Both the position numbers and the translations under genes were made by a program. A DNA stretch of 64,000 nt from Poriferisphaera corsica (GTDB taxonomy: Bacteria > Planctomycetota > Phycisphaerae > Phycisphaerales > Phycisphaeraceae): contig NZ_CP036425.1 of assembly GCF_007747445.1 (NCBI RefSeq), forward strand, positions 3,890,175 through 3,954,174, given 5' to 3'. Shown here in pieces: positions 57,557-64,000 of the stretch. Each line of letters starts with the position of its first letter. The stretch's first letter is position 1. The notes beneath the pieces were generated by a model. It saw nothing but the letters and a program-made list of their open reading frames with translations, searched no databases and was not told the origin of the DNA.

Positions 57557-57586
57557 CTGCAAGCACCCCACCGCTCGCAGCTTTTT
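57557..57586 (+). terminator. Terminator after DAHP synthase
   Basis: Stem CTGC-A-AGC / GCT-C-GCAG with one mismatch, followed by five T. The left part overlaps a half copy of the hairpin repeat. Confidence 0.7.
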
Positions 57587-57602
57587 CATGTCCCCAACGC
57601 CT

Positions 57603-57631
57603 CAAGCCCGCCACCGCTGGTGGCGGGGTGT
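57603..57631 (+). repeat. Hairpin repeat copy R4
   Basis: Identical in the 29-bp core to R1 and R2; followed by TCCCTCCAACC. It lies 17 nt beyond the DAHP synthase terminator. Confidence 0.88.
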
Positions 57632-57955
57632 CCCTCCAACCAACATTTTTCTACCAACACCAATAACCGGCGATCCGAGATCCCCGGAAACTCTCACCCC
57701 TCACCCCCTCCCACCTTCTCCTCAAAGCCAACCCCACCCAACCTGCAAACCGCCCACCCACACGCACTTCCGATCCCCAGCGTTTCTAGCACTAAAAAAA
57801 AAACTGCCATTCCCCCTCTCCGAGTGTTAAGATAAACATCCTGTTGTTTTGGTTTGAACACTTATCAACTATTGACTTACGCGCACATACATCCTTCCTC
57901 CATGTGTCTCACCTCAACCATGCAATCATCAAATGCAGATAAAAAGAGGCCCGTC

Positions 57956-58504
57956 ATGACACAACTTGCTGACAACGTCAAAGATCGTACCGCACAGATG
58001 CACTGCCCCCTATGCAACGCATTAACCCATGAAGTCCGCCACCCGAAATACAAAGATGAAGTCGCCTACTATTGCCCCGAATGCAATTGGGGCAAAGAAA
58101 AAGCTGACAAGCTCGCGCTCGGCAACGTCGTACACAAGGAACCTGAATCTATGCATACCCAATACATCATGGTCCCTTCCTATATCCGCATCGGCTTCTC
58201 ACTCATCGCCTCCGCCGTCCTTCTCTCCATCCCCTACCTCATGATCGTTCTCTTTTGGCCACTCGAAGGCGGACTCCCCGTCCCATTCCATATCGCCTAC
58301 TGGATACTCGCCCTCATCTATCTTGCCGCTGCATACTACGAAGACCCACGCATCTACGAAGACTGGGACGTCTGGGCCTTCGATAACCCCTTCAAACTCA
58401 ACGACCAAACCAATCGCACCTCCACCGTCCTCACCATCGCCCTCATCCCCGGCAAGCTCCTCGTCTGGTCACTCTCCGCGCTCCTCGGCCGCATCGTCAA
58501 ATAA
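57956..58504 (+). CDS. Zinc-ribbon two-TM membrane protein (paralogue of 60785)
   Basis: Function unknown, 182 residues. An N-terminal ribbon CPLC ... CPECNWG (about residues 16-43) is followed by two hydrophobic helices (about 73-95 and 105-122) and a short C-terminal part with LIPGKLL and a hydrophobic end. The gene at 60785 shares this layout and the C-P-x-C / CPxCxWG / [LI]PG[RK] signature. ATG 57956 has GAGG 6 nt upstream, so I prefer it to in-frame ATGs upstream. It converges on the TetR gene with a 3-nt gap. Confidence 0.72.
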   Translation: MTQLADNVKDRTAQMHCPLCNALTHEVRHPKYKDEVAYYCPECNWGKEKADKLALGNVVHKEPESMHTQYIMVPSYIRIGFSLIASAVLLSIPYLMIVLFWPLEGGLPVPFHIAYWILALIYLAAAYYEDPRIYEDWDVWAFDNPFKLNDQTNRTSTVLTIALIPGKLLVWSLSALLGRIVK

Positions 58505-58507
58505 CAC

Positions 58508-59149
58508 CTACGCAACAATCACACCCCGCAACAGCGACTCAATCGAACCGACAAACATCCCTTCCATCTCTGCCTCACTCATCATCACACCCGCCACTTC
58601 CATCGCCTTCTTCTGATTCTCCGTCATCTCCCAGATCGGGCTCGCACCAATCACAAACGCCAACTGAGCATACACAAACTGCATCACACTTTCCTCTGAC
58701 CTAAACCTAAAAATCCCCGCTAATACCACACCAATACCACCCCATTCAACCATCGCATGACGCTTAAACTCAATCAACTTCTCAAGTGTTGAATTCTTTT
58801 CAATTGTCGTATTCATGATCGAAAACAACTTCATCATGCGCCGATGACGTTTCAAACTCGCCATCCATGCCCGACTAAATTCCTGCACCGTCCAAGATCT
58901 ACCTCGCAATGATTTCTCAACATCTATCCGCCAGTTAGTCATCTCACGCATCAAAATTTCCAAAAGCACTTCTTCCGTCGTCCTGAAATACTTATACAAA
59001 TTCGACCGCGTAAAATCAGCCTCACGCGCAATCATCACAAACGTAATCTCATCATACGCATACCGTTCGAACAACCGCTCCGTCGCCTGAACGATCTCAT
59101 CGATACGTTGCTCTATCTGCTCATCTGTACGCGCACGTTGCCAACTCAA
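58508..59149 (-). CDS. TetR-family transcriptional regulator
   Basis: A 213-residue repressor. The N-terminal HTH is at about residues 14-62 (ATERLFERYAYDEITFVMIAREADFTRSNLYKYF), with a helical ligand-binding domain after it. The start is a TTG at 59149, supported by AAGGAG 8 nt upstream. It lies 87 nt downstream of the SDR gene in the same direction and probably forms an operon with it. Its operator may be one of the palindromes at 60457-60542. Confidence 0.88.
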   Translation of the reverse strand: MSWQRARTDEQIEQRIDEIVQATERLFERYAYDEITFVMIAREADFTRSNLYKYFRTTEEVLLEILMREMTNWRIDVEKSLRGRSWTVQEFSRAWMASLKRHRRMMKLFSIMNTTIEKNSTLEKLIEFKRHAMVEWGGIGVVLAGIFRFRSEESVMQFVYAQLAFVIGASPIWEMTENQKKAMEVAGVMMSEAEMEGMFVGSIESLLRGVIVA

Positions 59150-59236
59150 TGTCTGAATCTCCTTACGAGTCCACCCATGATATCGACTTTATCCAGCTCG
59201 CACACTCAGCCACCAACCTCTCAATTCCAATCAGCC

Positions 59237-60082
59237 CTACTTAATGAACCGCTTCATCATCGCCAAAAACACGCGATCATACGTCTTGTCAGGCAAAAAC
59301 TTCCGCATCCGCAAAATCGTCTTCGCCATATACCCCGCCACATATCGCGTCCGTGGCCTCCGGTCCGTCACCGCCTTCAATATCACATCACCAATCACCT
59401 TCGGCTTCGATACCTTCGGATGATTCTCCGCCGCATCAAGCATCTTCACCATCAACTCCGCCTGCTCACGATAAGCCGACTTACCCGACGTTTTCACCAA
59501 ACTCTTGCTCGCAATCCCACTCCATTCCGTCGCAATCGCACCAGGCTCAACCACAATCACATCAACCCCAAACCCCTTCACCTCATTCCGCATGCAATCC
59601 GACAAACCCTCCACCGCATGCTTCGTCGCGTGATACCACCCACCCATCGGCGAATAAATCTTCCCGCCCACCGACGTCACATTCACAATCTTCCCAAACC
59701 CCGCCTCACGCATGTGAGGCAACACCAACTGCGACAACCTCGCCAATCCAAACACATTCACCTCAAACTGCCGCCTCGCCTCATCCATATCCACATCCTC
59801 AACCGCGCCATAAGAACCATACCCCGCATTGTTCACCAAAATATCAACCCCACCCGCTTCCTGCTCAATCTGATGAATCCCTTCCTCCATCGATCCTTCA
59901 TCCGTCACATCCATCCGAATCGGCTTCACCCCCATCGCCTTCAGATCATCCATCTTCTCCACCCGCCTCGCACACGCATAAACATTAAAACCCACCTCAT
60001 GCAAAACCTTCGCCGTCGCCTTACCAATCCCAGCCGACGCGCCTGTCACCAACACCGTTTTCTGATCACTCGCATTCATCAT
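59237..60082 (-). CDS. SDR-family oxidoreductase
   Basis: A classical short-chain dehydrogenase of 281 residues. TGASAGIG (13-20) binds NAD(P), NNAGYGSYG follows, and the catalytic Ser, Tyr and Lys lie in VTSVGG and WYHATKHAVEG. PGAIATEW matches the cis-acting carbonyl reductase-like subgroup. The substrate, probably a ketone, is unknown. AAGGAG lies 4 nt before ATG 60082. The TetR regulator downstream may control it in response to the substrate. Confidence 0.9.
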   Translation of the reverse strand: MMNASDQKTVLVTGASAGIGKATAKVLHEVGFNVYACARRVEKMDDLKAMGVKPIRMDVTDEGSMEEGIHQIEQEAGGVDILVNNAGYGSYGAVEDVDMDEARRQFEVNVFGLARLSQLVLPHMREAGFGKIVNVTSVGGKIYSPMGGWYHATKHAVEGLSDCMRNEVKGFGVDVIVVEPGAIATEWSGIASKSLVKTSGKSAYREQAELMVKMLDAAENHPKVSKPKVIGDVILKAVTDRRPRTRYVAGYMAKTILRMRKFLPDKTYDRVFLAMMKRFIK

Positions 60083-60456
60083 CTGACTCCTTTACAGTCA
60101 TGTTCATTCACGATTTCATCAACTAGAGCAAGTTGCGTGATGATCTGGAACATCCGATGACTCAGAATTCAGCAGCCTACTCTTGTAACAGGTACCTTTT
60201 ACGAAACGACCCTTTGGCCAACGATCCAGGTTATTTCGCAAAACGCTCTAATCTCACCCATAGCCCAATTTTCTATATCGCTCACCAACGTGGTGTTGCC
60301 CGTTTGACCTTCCAAACCCACCCTGGATGCTCATCTTCATTTCGTGCTCTCATCCCGATACGCGAATTCAATTTTCATGCTCAGCCTTCCATTTCAGCCA
60401 ACACCCAGAAGGCCAAACCCCTTTCATATCAGCCCGCGACATCTGCCAGCTAACTA

Positions 60457-60542
60457 TCTCGAAATTCGAGACAAAATCTAAAGACACCATGTCTCTAATA
60501 TAAGCACGCCGCCGCCACTAAGTCAAGAGACACCGCGTCATT
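60457..60542. promoter_or_regulatory. Palindrome cluster upstream of the SDR-TetR genes (possible operator)
   Basis: TCTCGAAATTCGAGA at 60457-60471 is a 15-bp palindrome with 7-bp perfect arms. AGACACCATGTCT at 60482-60494 has 5-bp arms, and a variant AGACACCGCGTCA follows near 60529. Size and symmetry fit a TetR-type operator, but the distance to the SDR start is about 375 bp, so this is an inference. Confidence 0.4.
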
Positions 60543-60605
60543 TATTTAATAACCCCGCCTATAACCTGCTTATAAGCTCAAAAACCAACATTTACGATCC
60601 CCAAA

Positions 60606-60634
60606 CAAGCCCACGACCGCCGGTCGTGGGGTGT
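60606..60634 (+). repeat. Hairpin repeat copy R5 (covariant subtype)
   Basis: Arms CCCACGACC / GGTCGTGGG around GCC. Compared with R1-R4 two base pairs are changed on both sides, G-C to A-T and C-G to G-C. It is followed by TCCTACAACCC. A truncated half copy (15 of 16 matches to its left half) lies 120 bp on at 60726. Confidence 0.87.
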
Positions 60635-60784
60635 CCTACAACCCAAAATCCGCCGCCTGCAACCAATCTCAATTCATCCCCCTCCCCCACCCCACACACC
60701 ACACGCCCGATCATCACCCCAAAACCAAGCTCACGACCGCCTAAAAATTTCCCCCTCAATACCACCTTCATTTACAATGACCCC

Positions 60785-61267
60785 ATGACCACAACTTCCG
60801 GCCCAAAGCTCTGTCCAAACTGTAATCGCTACACCAAATTCAACACTCAAAACGCAACCCGCTTCTGCCCGCATTGCGCCTGGGGCACCGATGCGCCAAT
60901 ACGCAAAAACCAAGTTCTTACAGAAGCCAGCGATCCCCCACTCCCCAAACAAATCCTCATCATCAATTTCATCCTCACCCCCATCATCCTCTTCGCTCCC
61001 TACGCCCTACTCATCTACTTCAACATCATCAAACAACCCGTACATCACCTCATCTACTGGGCCGCAGCCATCGTCCTCATCATCCTCGGTTTCTTCATCG
61101 GCCCCGAAGAATCCAACCTCGACGACGGCGACTTCAGCTACAGCACAAACAGCATCTTCGCCGGCGAAAAACTCGAAGCCGCCTTCTATCTATACATCCT
61201 CCTCCTCCCCGGCCGCATCATCGCCACCACCATCAAATCAACCTACCACTACCTCTTCAAAAACTAA
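60785..61267 (+). CDS. Zinc-ribbon two-TM membrane protein (paralogue of 57956)
   Basis: Function unknown, 160 residues. N-terminal ribbon CPNC ... CPHCAWG (about residues 10-33), two membrane helices (about 55-76 and 85-102), an acidic stretch (EESNLDDGDF), and a C-terminal LLPGRIIATT. The overall layout matches the protein at 57956. ATG 60785 is the natural start, since the longer in-frame reading upstream passes through repeat R5 and is Pro-rich. Copies R5 and R6 flank the gene on both sides. Confidence 0.7.
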   Translation: MTTTSGPKLCPNCNRYTKFNTQNATRFCPHCAWGTDAPIRKNQVLTEASDPPLPKQILIINFILTPIILFAPYALLIYFNIIKQPVHHLIYWAAAIVLIILGFFIGPEESNLDDGDFSYSTNSIFAGEKLEAAFYLYILLLPGRIIATTIKSTYHYLFKN

Positions 61268-61331
61268 TCCCATCCCATCCCCCCCACTCCCACTCTCGAT
61301 CCCCCCTAATTATCTCAAAATCACCATAAAC

Positions 61332-61360
61332 CAAGCCCACGACCGCCGGTCGTGGGGTGT
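61332..61360 (+). repeat. Hairpin repeat copy R6 (covariant subtype)
   Basis: Same core as R5; followed by TGTTCTACAACCC as in R1 and then AAAAATCAATCGCCTGCAAC. It heads module B. Confidence 0.88.
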
Positions 61361-61796
61361 TCTACAACCCAAAAATCAATCGCCTGCAACGAATCTCAAC
61401 CCCCTTCCAAATCCATCTTCTTCTCATCCCCCAGCAAACCCCATACCAAACCAACCACAAAACAAAACGCGCGCACAAACCCGACCTCTCCCCATTTTTT
61501 CCTCTAACTCTTTAACCATTTCTCACCAAAACCCTTCTAAAACAGCTCTTTTCTCGCTATTTCAACCCATTTCCCAAACAACGAAGCTAAGGGTAAATCA
61601 CCGAAAATCAAAATCCGCGCACACAAACGCGCCGCGCAATCTCACCCACTTTTCATAACCTCTTATGTTTCACATCCATTTTTACAAGACCAACCCTAAA
61701 CCCAGCTAATACGCGCATAGACACATCTTAAAAACTATCAAATTTCTATCCCCAATTTTCAAACAGCTCAACATTTCGCGCGCACAATCCCCCCCC
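61332..61796. repeat. Composite non-coding module B
   Basis: Same element order as module A but longer: R6; CGCGCACAA at 61470; the 20-base block at 61511-61530; the ~31-base block at 61549-61579; a variant CGCGCACAC at 61616; and CGCGCACAA at 61779 running into TC8 (ending 61796). The convergent oxidoreductase gene ends 19 nt further. Confidence 0.7.
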
Positions 61797-61814
61797 ATTC
61801 TTTTCTCATTCCCC

Positions 61815-62957
61815 TCATCCTCCAAACCCCGGCACATCCTTTGGCACATTCCCATTCCTCAAACTCTCACTCGCCAAACAACCCACCGCAACCGCCTGCC
61901 GCGCATCCCAAGGCTCCGCACCAATCCGCTCACCCGTTTTCATATACCTCACAAAATCATCCAAAATCATCGGGTCCGCCCCGCCATGTGTCCCGTCCTT
62001 CGCCGGCAACGCAATCTCCTCATCGCCAAACTCACTAAAACCCTTCCGCGATTCCCAGACGCGCACCTTCGCAATCTTCTCTTCCGTTGAATGATCCCCA
62101 ATATTCTCAATCCGCCCCTTTGTTCCGATCACCGTATAGTTCCGCACATCGTCCGGCGAATAATGACATTGCATATAACTCGCCTGCGCACCACTCGCCA
62201 ACTGCATCATCACCATCGAATGATCCTCAACATCAATCACCGGCGATATCCCCGTCTGACTCAGCGGCGGCCAATTCGATTCATCAATCCGCGCATCACC
62301 CGGTTCATCGGCACTGCGGCGATCCTCAACTTTGTCATACACCGACAACATCCCCATCCCCACCGTACGCACCGTATGACTGCCCGCTAAGTAATGAATC
62401 ACATCAATATCATGCGCACCCTTCTGCAATAACAACCCCGTCGTGTGTTTACGCTCAGAATGCCAATCTTTGAAGTACGCATCCCCGCCATACGCAATGA
62501 AGTGTCGACACCAAATCGCTTGCACCTCGCCAATCCGACCCGACTCAATAATCTCGCGCATCTTCTGCATCACAGGGAAGAAACGCATGTTATGCCCAAC
62601 ATACAACTTCATGCCGGTGTCTTTCGCGGTCTGCAAAATCCGATCGCAACCTTCAATCGTGATCGCGAGCGGCTTCTCTAGATACACACCCTTCCCTGCC
62701 TGCAATGCTGCAATCGCATGCTCCTCATGCAGATCGTCCGGCGTTGCGATGATTACCGCATCAATATCATCACGCTTTAACACCTCACGATAATCCGAGT
62801 AGGTATCCACCTGATCGCCGAGCAATTCTGTGTAACAAGCAAACGCTTCTTCGCGCGTATCACAAAGCGCGATAAGTGATGAACCTTCGTCAGGTTTATG
62901 AGCGAGTTTTGAGATTTCACCCCGGCCACCTGCACCTATGACTGCTAACTTCAACAT
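61815..62957 (-). CDS. Gfo/Idh/MocA-family oxidoreductase
   Basis: An NAD(P)-dependent sugar or cyclitol dehydrogenase of 380 residues. The Rossmann motif VIGAGGRG (6-13), the catalytic EKP (YLEKPLA, about residues 94-100) and the second-domain KGAHDIDVIHYL with its His are present. The substrate is unknown; such enzymes are abundant in Planctomycetota. The gene is the last before the module B boundary on its 3' side. Confidence 0.9.
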   Translation of the reverse strand: MLKLAVIGAGGRGEISKLAHKPDEGSSLIALCDTREEAFACYTELLGDQVDTYSDYREVLKRDDIDAVIIATPDDLHEEHAIAALQAGKGVYLEKPLAITIEGCDRILQTAKDTGMKLYVGHNMRFFPVMQKMREIIESGRIGEVQAIWCRHFIAYGGDAYFKDWHSERKHTTGLLLQKGAHDIDVIHYLAGSHTVRTVGMGMLSVYDKVEDRRSADEPGDARIDESNWPPLSQTGISPVIDVEDHSMVMMQLASGAQASYMQCHYSPDDVRNYTVIGTKGRIENIGDHSTEEKIAKVRVWESRKGFSEFGDEEIALPAKDGTHGGADPMILDDFVRYMKTGERIGAEPWDARQAVAVGCLASESLRNGNVPKDVPGFGG

Positions 62958-63312
62958 GTTTCAGTTTCCCAACGTTGCTCCCACTGCTTAATACAAATAA
63001 GGCAGCAGGCACAAACTCATTTCCTGATGAGGAGCAAGGTATTATCTGAGTGTGAGATCAGGCGACAAGCACATTTCCGACGCTCTGTTTATTTTTTTCA
63101 TTACATTTTCGCCAACCCAACAACACTTTTGATGACACCTGTCATGAGTGGCAATAAACATATCGCGTGGATGAGGTAAGCGAGGTGATTATGGCGATTG
63201 CAGGCGATTGAGCGGAGCTGAATGTTTCACGCGCCGCGAAGTGTCGCGGCGGCTATTGAGGAAATGAGGGGGGGATGGGGGGGGATGGGGGGGGATGGGG
63301 GGGGATGATTTA
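62958..63312. other. Intergenic region with hairpin and G-rich tandem repeat, 355 bp
   Basis: The left part is AT-rich, with the promoter of the oxidoreductase gene. The right part holds the 8-bp hairpin at 63232-63251 (CGCCGCGA with TCGCGGCG, loop AGTG) and the G-rich repeat that ends at the peptidase stop. Confidence 0.55.
63266..63307 (+). repeat. G-rich 10-bp tandem repeat
   Basis: About four copies of a GATGGGGGGG-type 10-bp unit, each with a G tract of seven or eight. It lies directly beyond the stop codon of the leftward peptidase gene and could form a G-quadruplex on the template strand. Confidence 0.8.
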
Positions 63313-64000
63313 CTATTTTCGTTGACGGCGCATGCGTGTTGCCGGGTCTTGTTTATAGAACCCTTTGAGGACTTCGTAGAGATCGTTGTGTTCTGCTTCC
63401 ATGCGGACGGGTTGATCGAAGAAGAACTCGGTGGCGACGGCAAAAAATTCGCCGACATCTTTCCCGCCGTATTGATCGAGGAAGGTACGCTTGCCTGCTG
63501 CGGCGCGGCGGCGCAGGTCTTTGTATTCTCGTGTGCAGACTTCGTTCCACTGTTTGTATTGATCACGGGTTTCGAGGGGCGGCGTGCCGTTGATTTCGCC
63601 GTCGAGCATGTCGAGTTTGTGGGCAAACTCGTGATAAACAACGTTGTGCCCGTCTTCGGGATGGATGCCGCCGCGCCGGACGGCGTCCCAAACGAGAATG
63701 ATGGGGCCACCCATTGCGGCCTGGCCGAGGATGGGAACGCAGTGTTCATCTTGAATGATGCCGTGCTGGTCGCCGTAACCTGCGGGGTAGACGGGGACGA
63801 CGGTTGAGGGATAGACGAGCACGGTCATAACGTTTTTGTAGAGGATGTGATCGAGGCCGAGAATGAGCAGACATGCTTGGGCAGCGATGGTGACTTTGAT
63901 TTCATCGGTGAGTTCGAGTCCGCCACAACCTTCCCAGTCTTTTTCAGCAATGAAAACTTGTGTGAGATCACGGAGCTGTTTTTGCTCAGTGGTGTCTAAG
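63313..64000 (-). CDS. mtfA: MtfA-like zinc metallopeptidase (M90), N-terminus outside the window
   Basis: A cytosolic zinc peptidase related to MtfA, which in E. coli is linked to glucose-PTS regulation. HEFAHKLD holds the zinc ligands and catalytic Glu. The frame stays open to the right edge, giving EKDWEGCGGLELTDEIK-like sequence and IAAQACLLILGLDH, which are the family's N-terminal segments. The Met at 63828 is therefore internal and the gene continues beyond 64000. The C-terminus is basic (TRMRRQRK). Confidence 0.88.
   Translation of the reverse strand, partial: LDTTEQKQLRDLTQVFIAEKDWEGCGGLELTDEIKVTIAAQACLLILGLDHILYKNVMTVLVYPSTVVPVYPAGYGDQHGIIQDEHCVPILGQAAMGGPIILVWDAVRRGGIHPEDGHNVVYHEFAHKLDMLDGEINGTPPLETRDQYKQWNEVCTREYKDLRRRAAAGKRTFLDQYGGKDVGEFFAVATEFFFDQPVRMEAEHNDLYEVLKGFYKQDPATRMRRQRK

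Larger units (their letters stand above)
57517..57955. other. Intergenic region with terminator and repeat R4, 439 bp
   Basis: Holds the DAHP synthase terminator, a half-repeat-like stretch (57560-57575, 14 of 16 matches to the left half of R1) and the full copy R4. The remainder is C-rich, turning AT-rich ahead of the zinc-ribbon gene. Confidence 0.5.
60083..60784. other. Divergent intergenic region, 702 bp
   Basis: Contains a repeat-like stretch (60214-60251), a palindrome cluster (60457-60542), repeat R5 and a truncated half copy of that repeat (60726-60741). Two divergent promoters should lie here. No gene is supported. Confidence 0.5.
61268..61814. other. Convergent intergenic region with module B, 547 bp
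   Basis: Filled by repeat R6 and the composite module described separately. No ORF of credible composition. Confidence 0.55.

Noticed and set aside
60626-60784. N-terminal extension of the zinc-ribbon protein at 60785
   Set aside because: The upstream in-frame reading passes the repeat region and is Pro-rich; the ribbon starts naturally after ATG 60785.

Overview
The window looks like a chromosomal segment of a Planctomycetota bacterium, most likely of the class Phycisphaerae. This is inferred from several things together: a PEP-CTERM secreted protein, PPi-type phosphofructokinase, many small membrane proteins with a C-x2-C-G-Y-D-L-R / C-P-E-C-G zinc ribbon, response regulators with an N-terminal excisionase-like HTH, very large SPFH proteins, and moderate G+C. 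No rRNA, tRNA, CRISPR, transposase, integrase or phage gene was found. About 47 protein genes are supported; the last (mtfA-like) runs off the right edge.

Layout. 0-11 kb holds mixed housekeeping and signalling genes: a SpoIIE-type phosphatase receptor, PPi-phosphofructokinase with a hairpin-rich leader, a PEP-CTERM protein, a winged-helix regulator, a rhomboid protease, moaA and a hexose-phosphate mutarotase. 11.3-21.6 kb is one leftward six-gene cluster. In transcription order it holds a 7-TM SPFH protein, an HflC-like and a His-rich HflK-like SPFH protein, an ABC ATPase, an ABC-2 permease and a 716-residue membrane-anchored protein of unknown function. A second ABC-2 permease is divergent at 22.1 kb. 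23.4-28.1 kb is a leftward signalling cluster: an HTH-receiver regulator, an HDOD-histidine kinase, and a receiver-like protein with Glu in place of the phosphorylated Asp. 28.4-34.2 kb alternates zinc-ribbon membrane proteins with leuC, a nitroreductase and a GNAT. 34.8-47.2 kb holds rdgB, a GH57 glucan enzyme, a HEAT-like protein, murC, a kinase-fold protein, a DUF1569 protein, an alkyltransferase, a SPOR lipoprotein and an acyl-CoA ligase-like protein. 47.4-54.5 kb has a multicopper oxidase paired with a TolC-type lipoprotein, a radical-SAM protein and a second TolC-type lipoprotein. 54.7-64 kb has a PP2C phosphatase, DAHP synthase, two paralogous zinc-ribbon membrane proteins, an SDR/TetR pair, a Gfo/Idh/MocA oxidoreductase and the M90 peptidase.

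The most unusual content is non-coding. Six copies of a hairpin repeat, all in one orientation, lie between genes from 23 kb rightwards. Two sequence subfamilies carry compensatory base-pair changes. At two convergent intergenic regions (34.2 and 61.3 kb) the hairpin heads a longer ordered module: CGCGCACAA motifs, a 20-base block matching at 19 positions, a further ~31-base homologous block, and a terminal CGCGCACAA plus C8 tract. This shared module is the best candidate here for an undescribed element. The + strand also switches between C-rich and G-rich blocks irrespective of gene direction, which suggests local inversions relative to replication.
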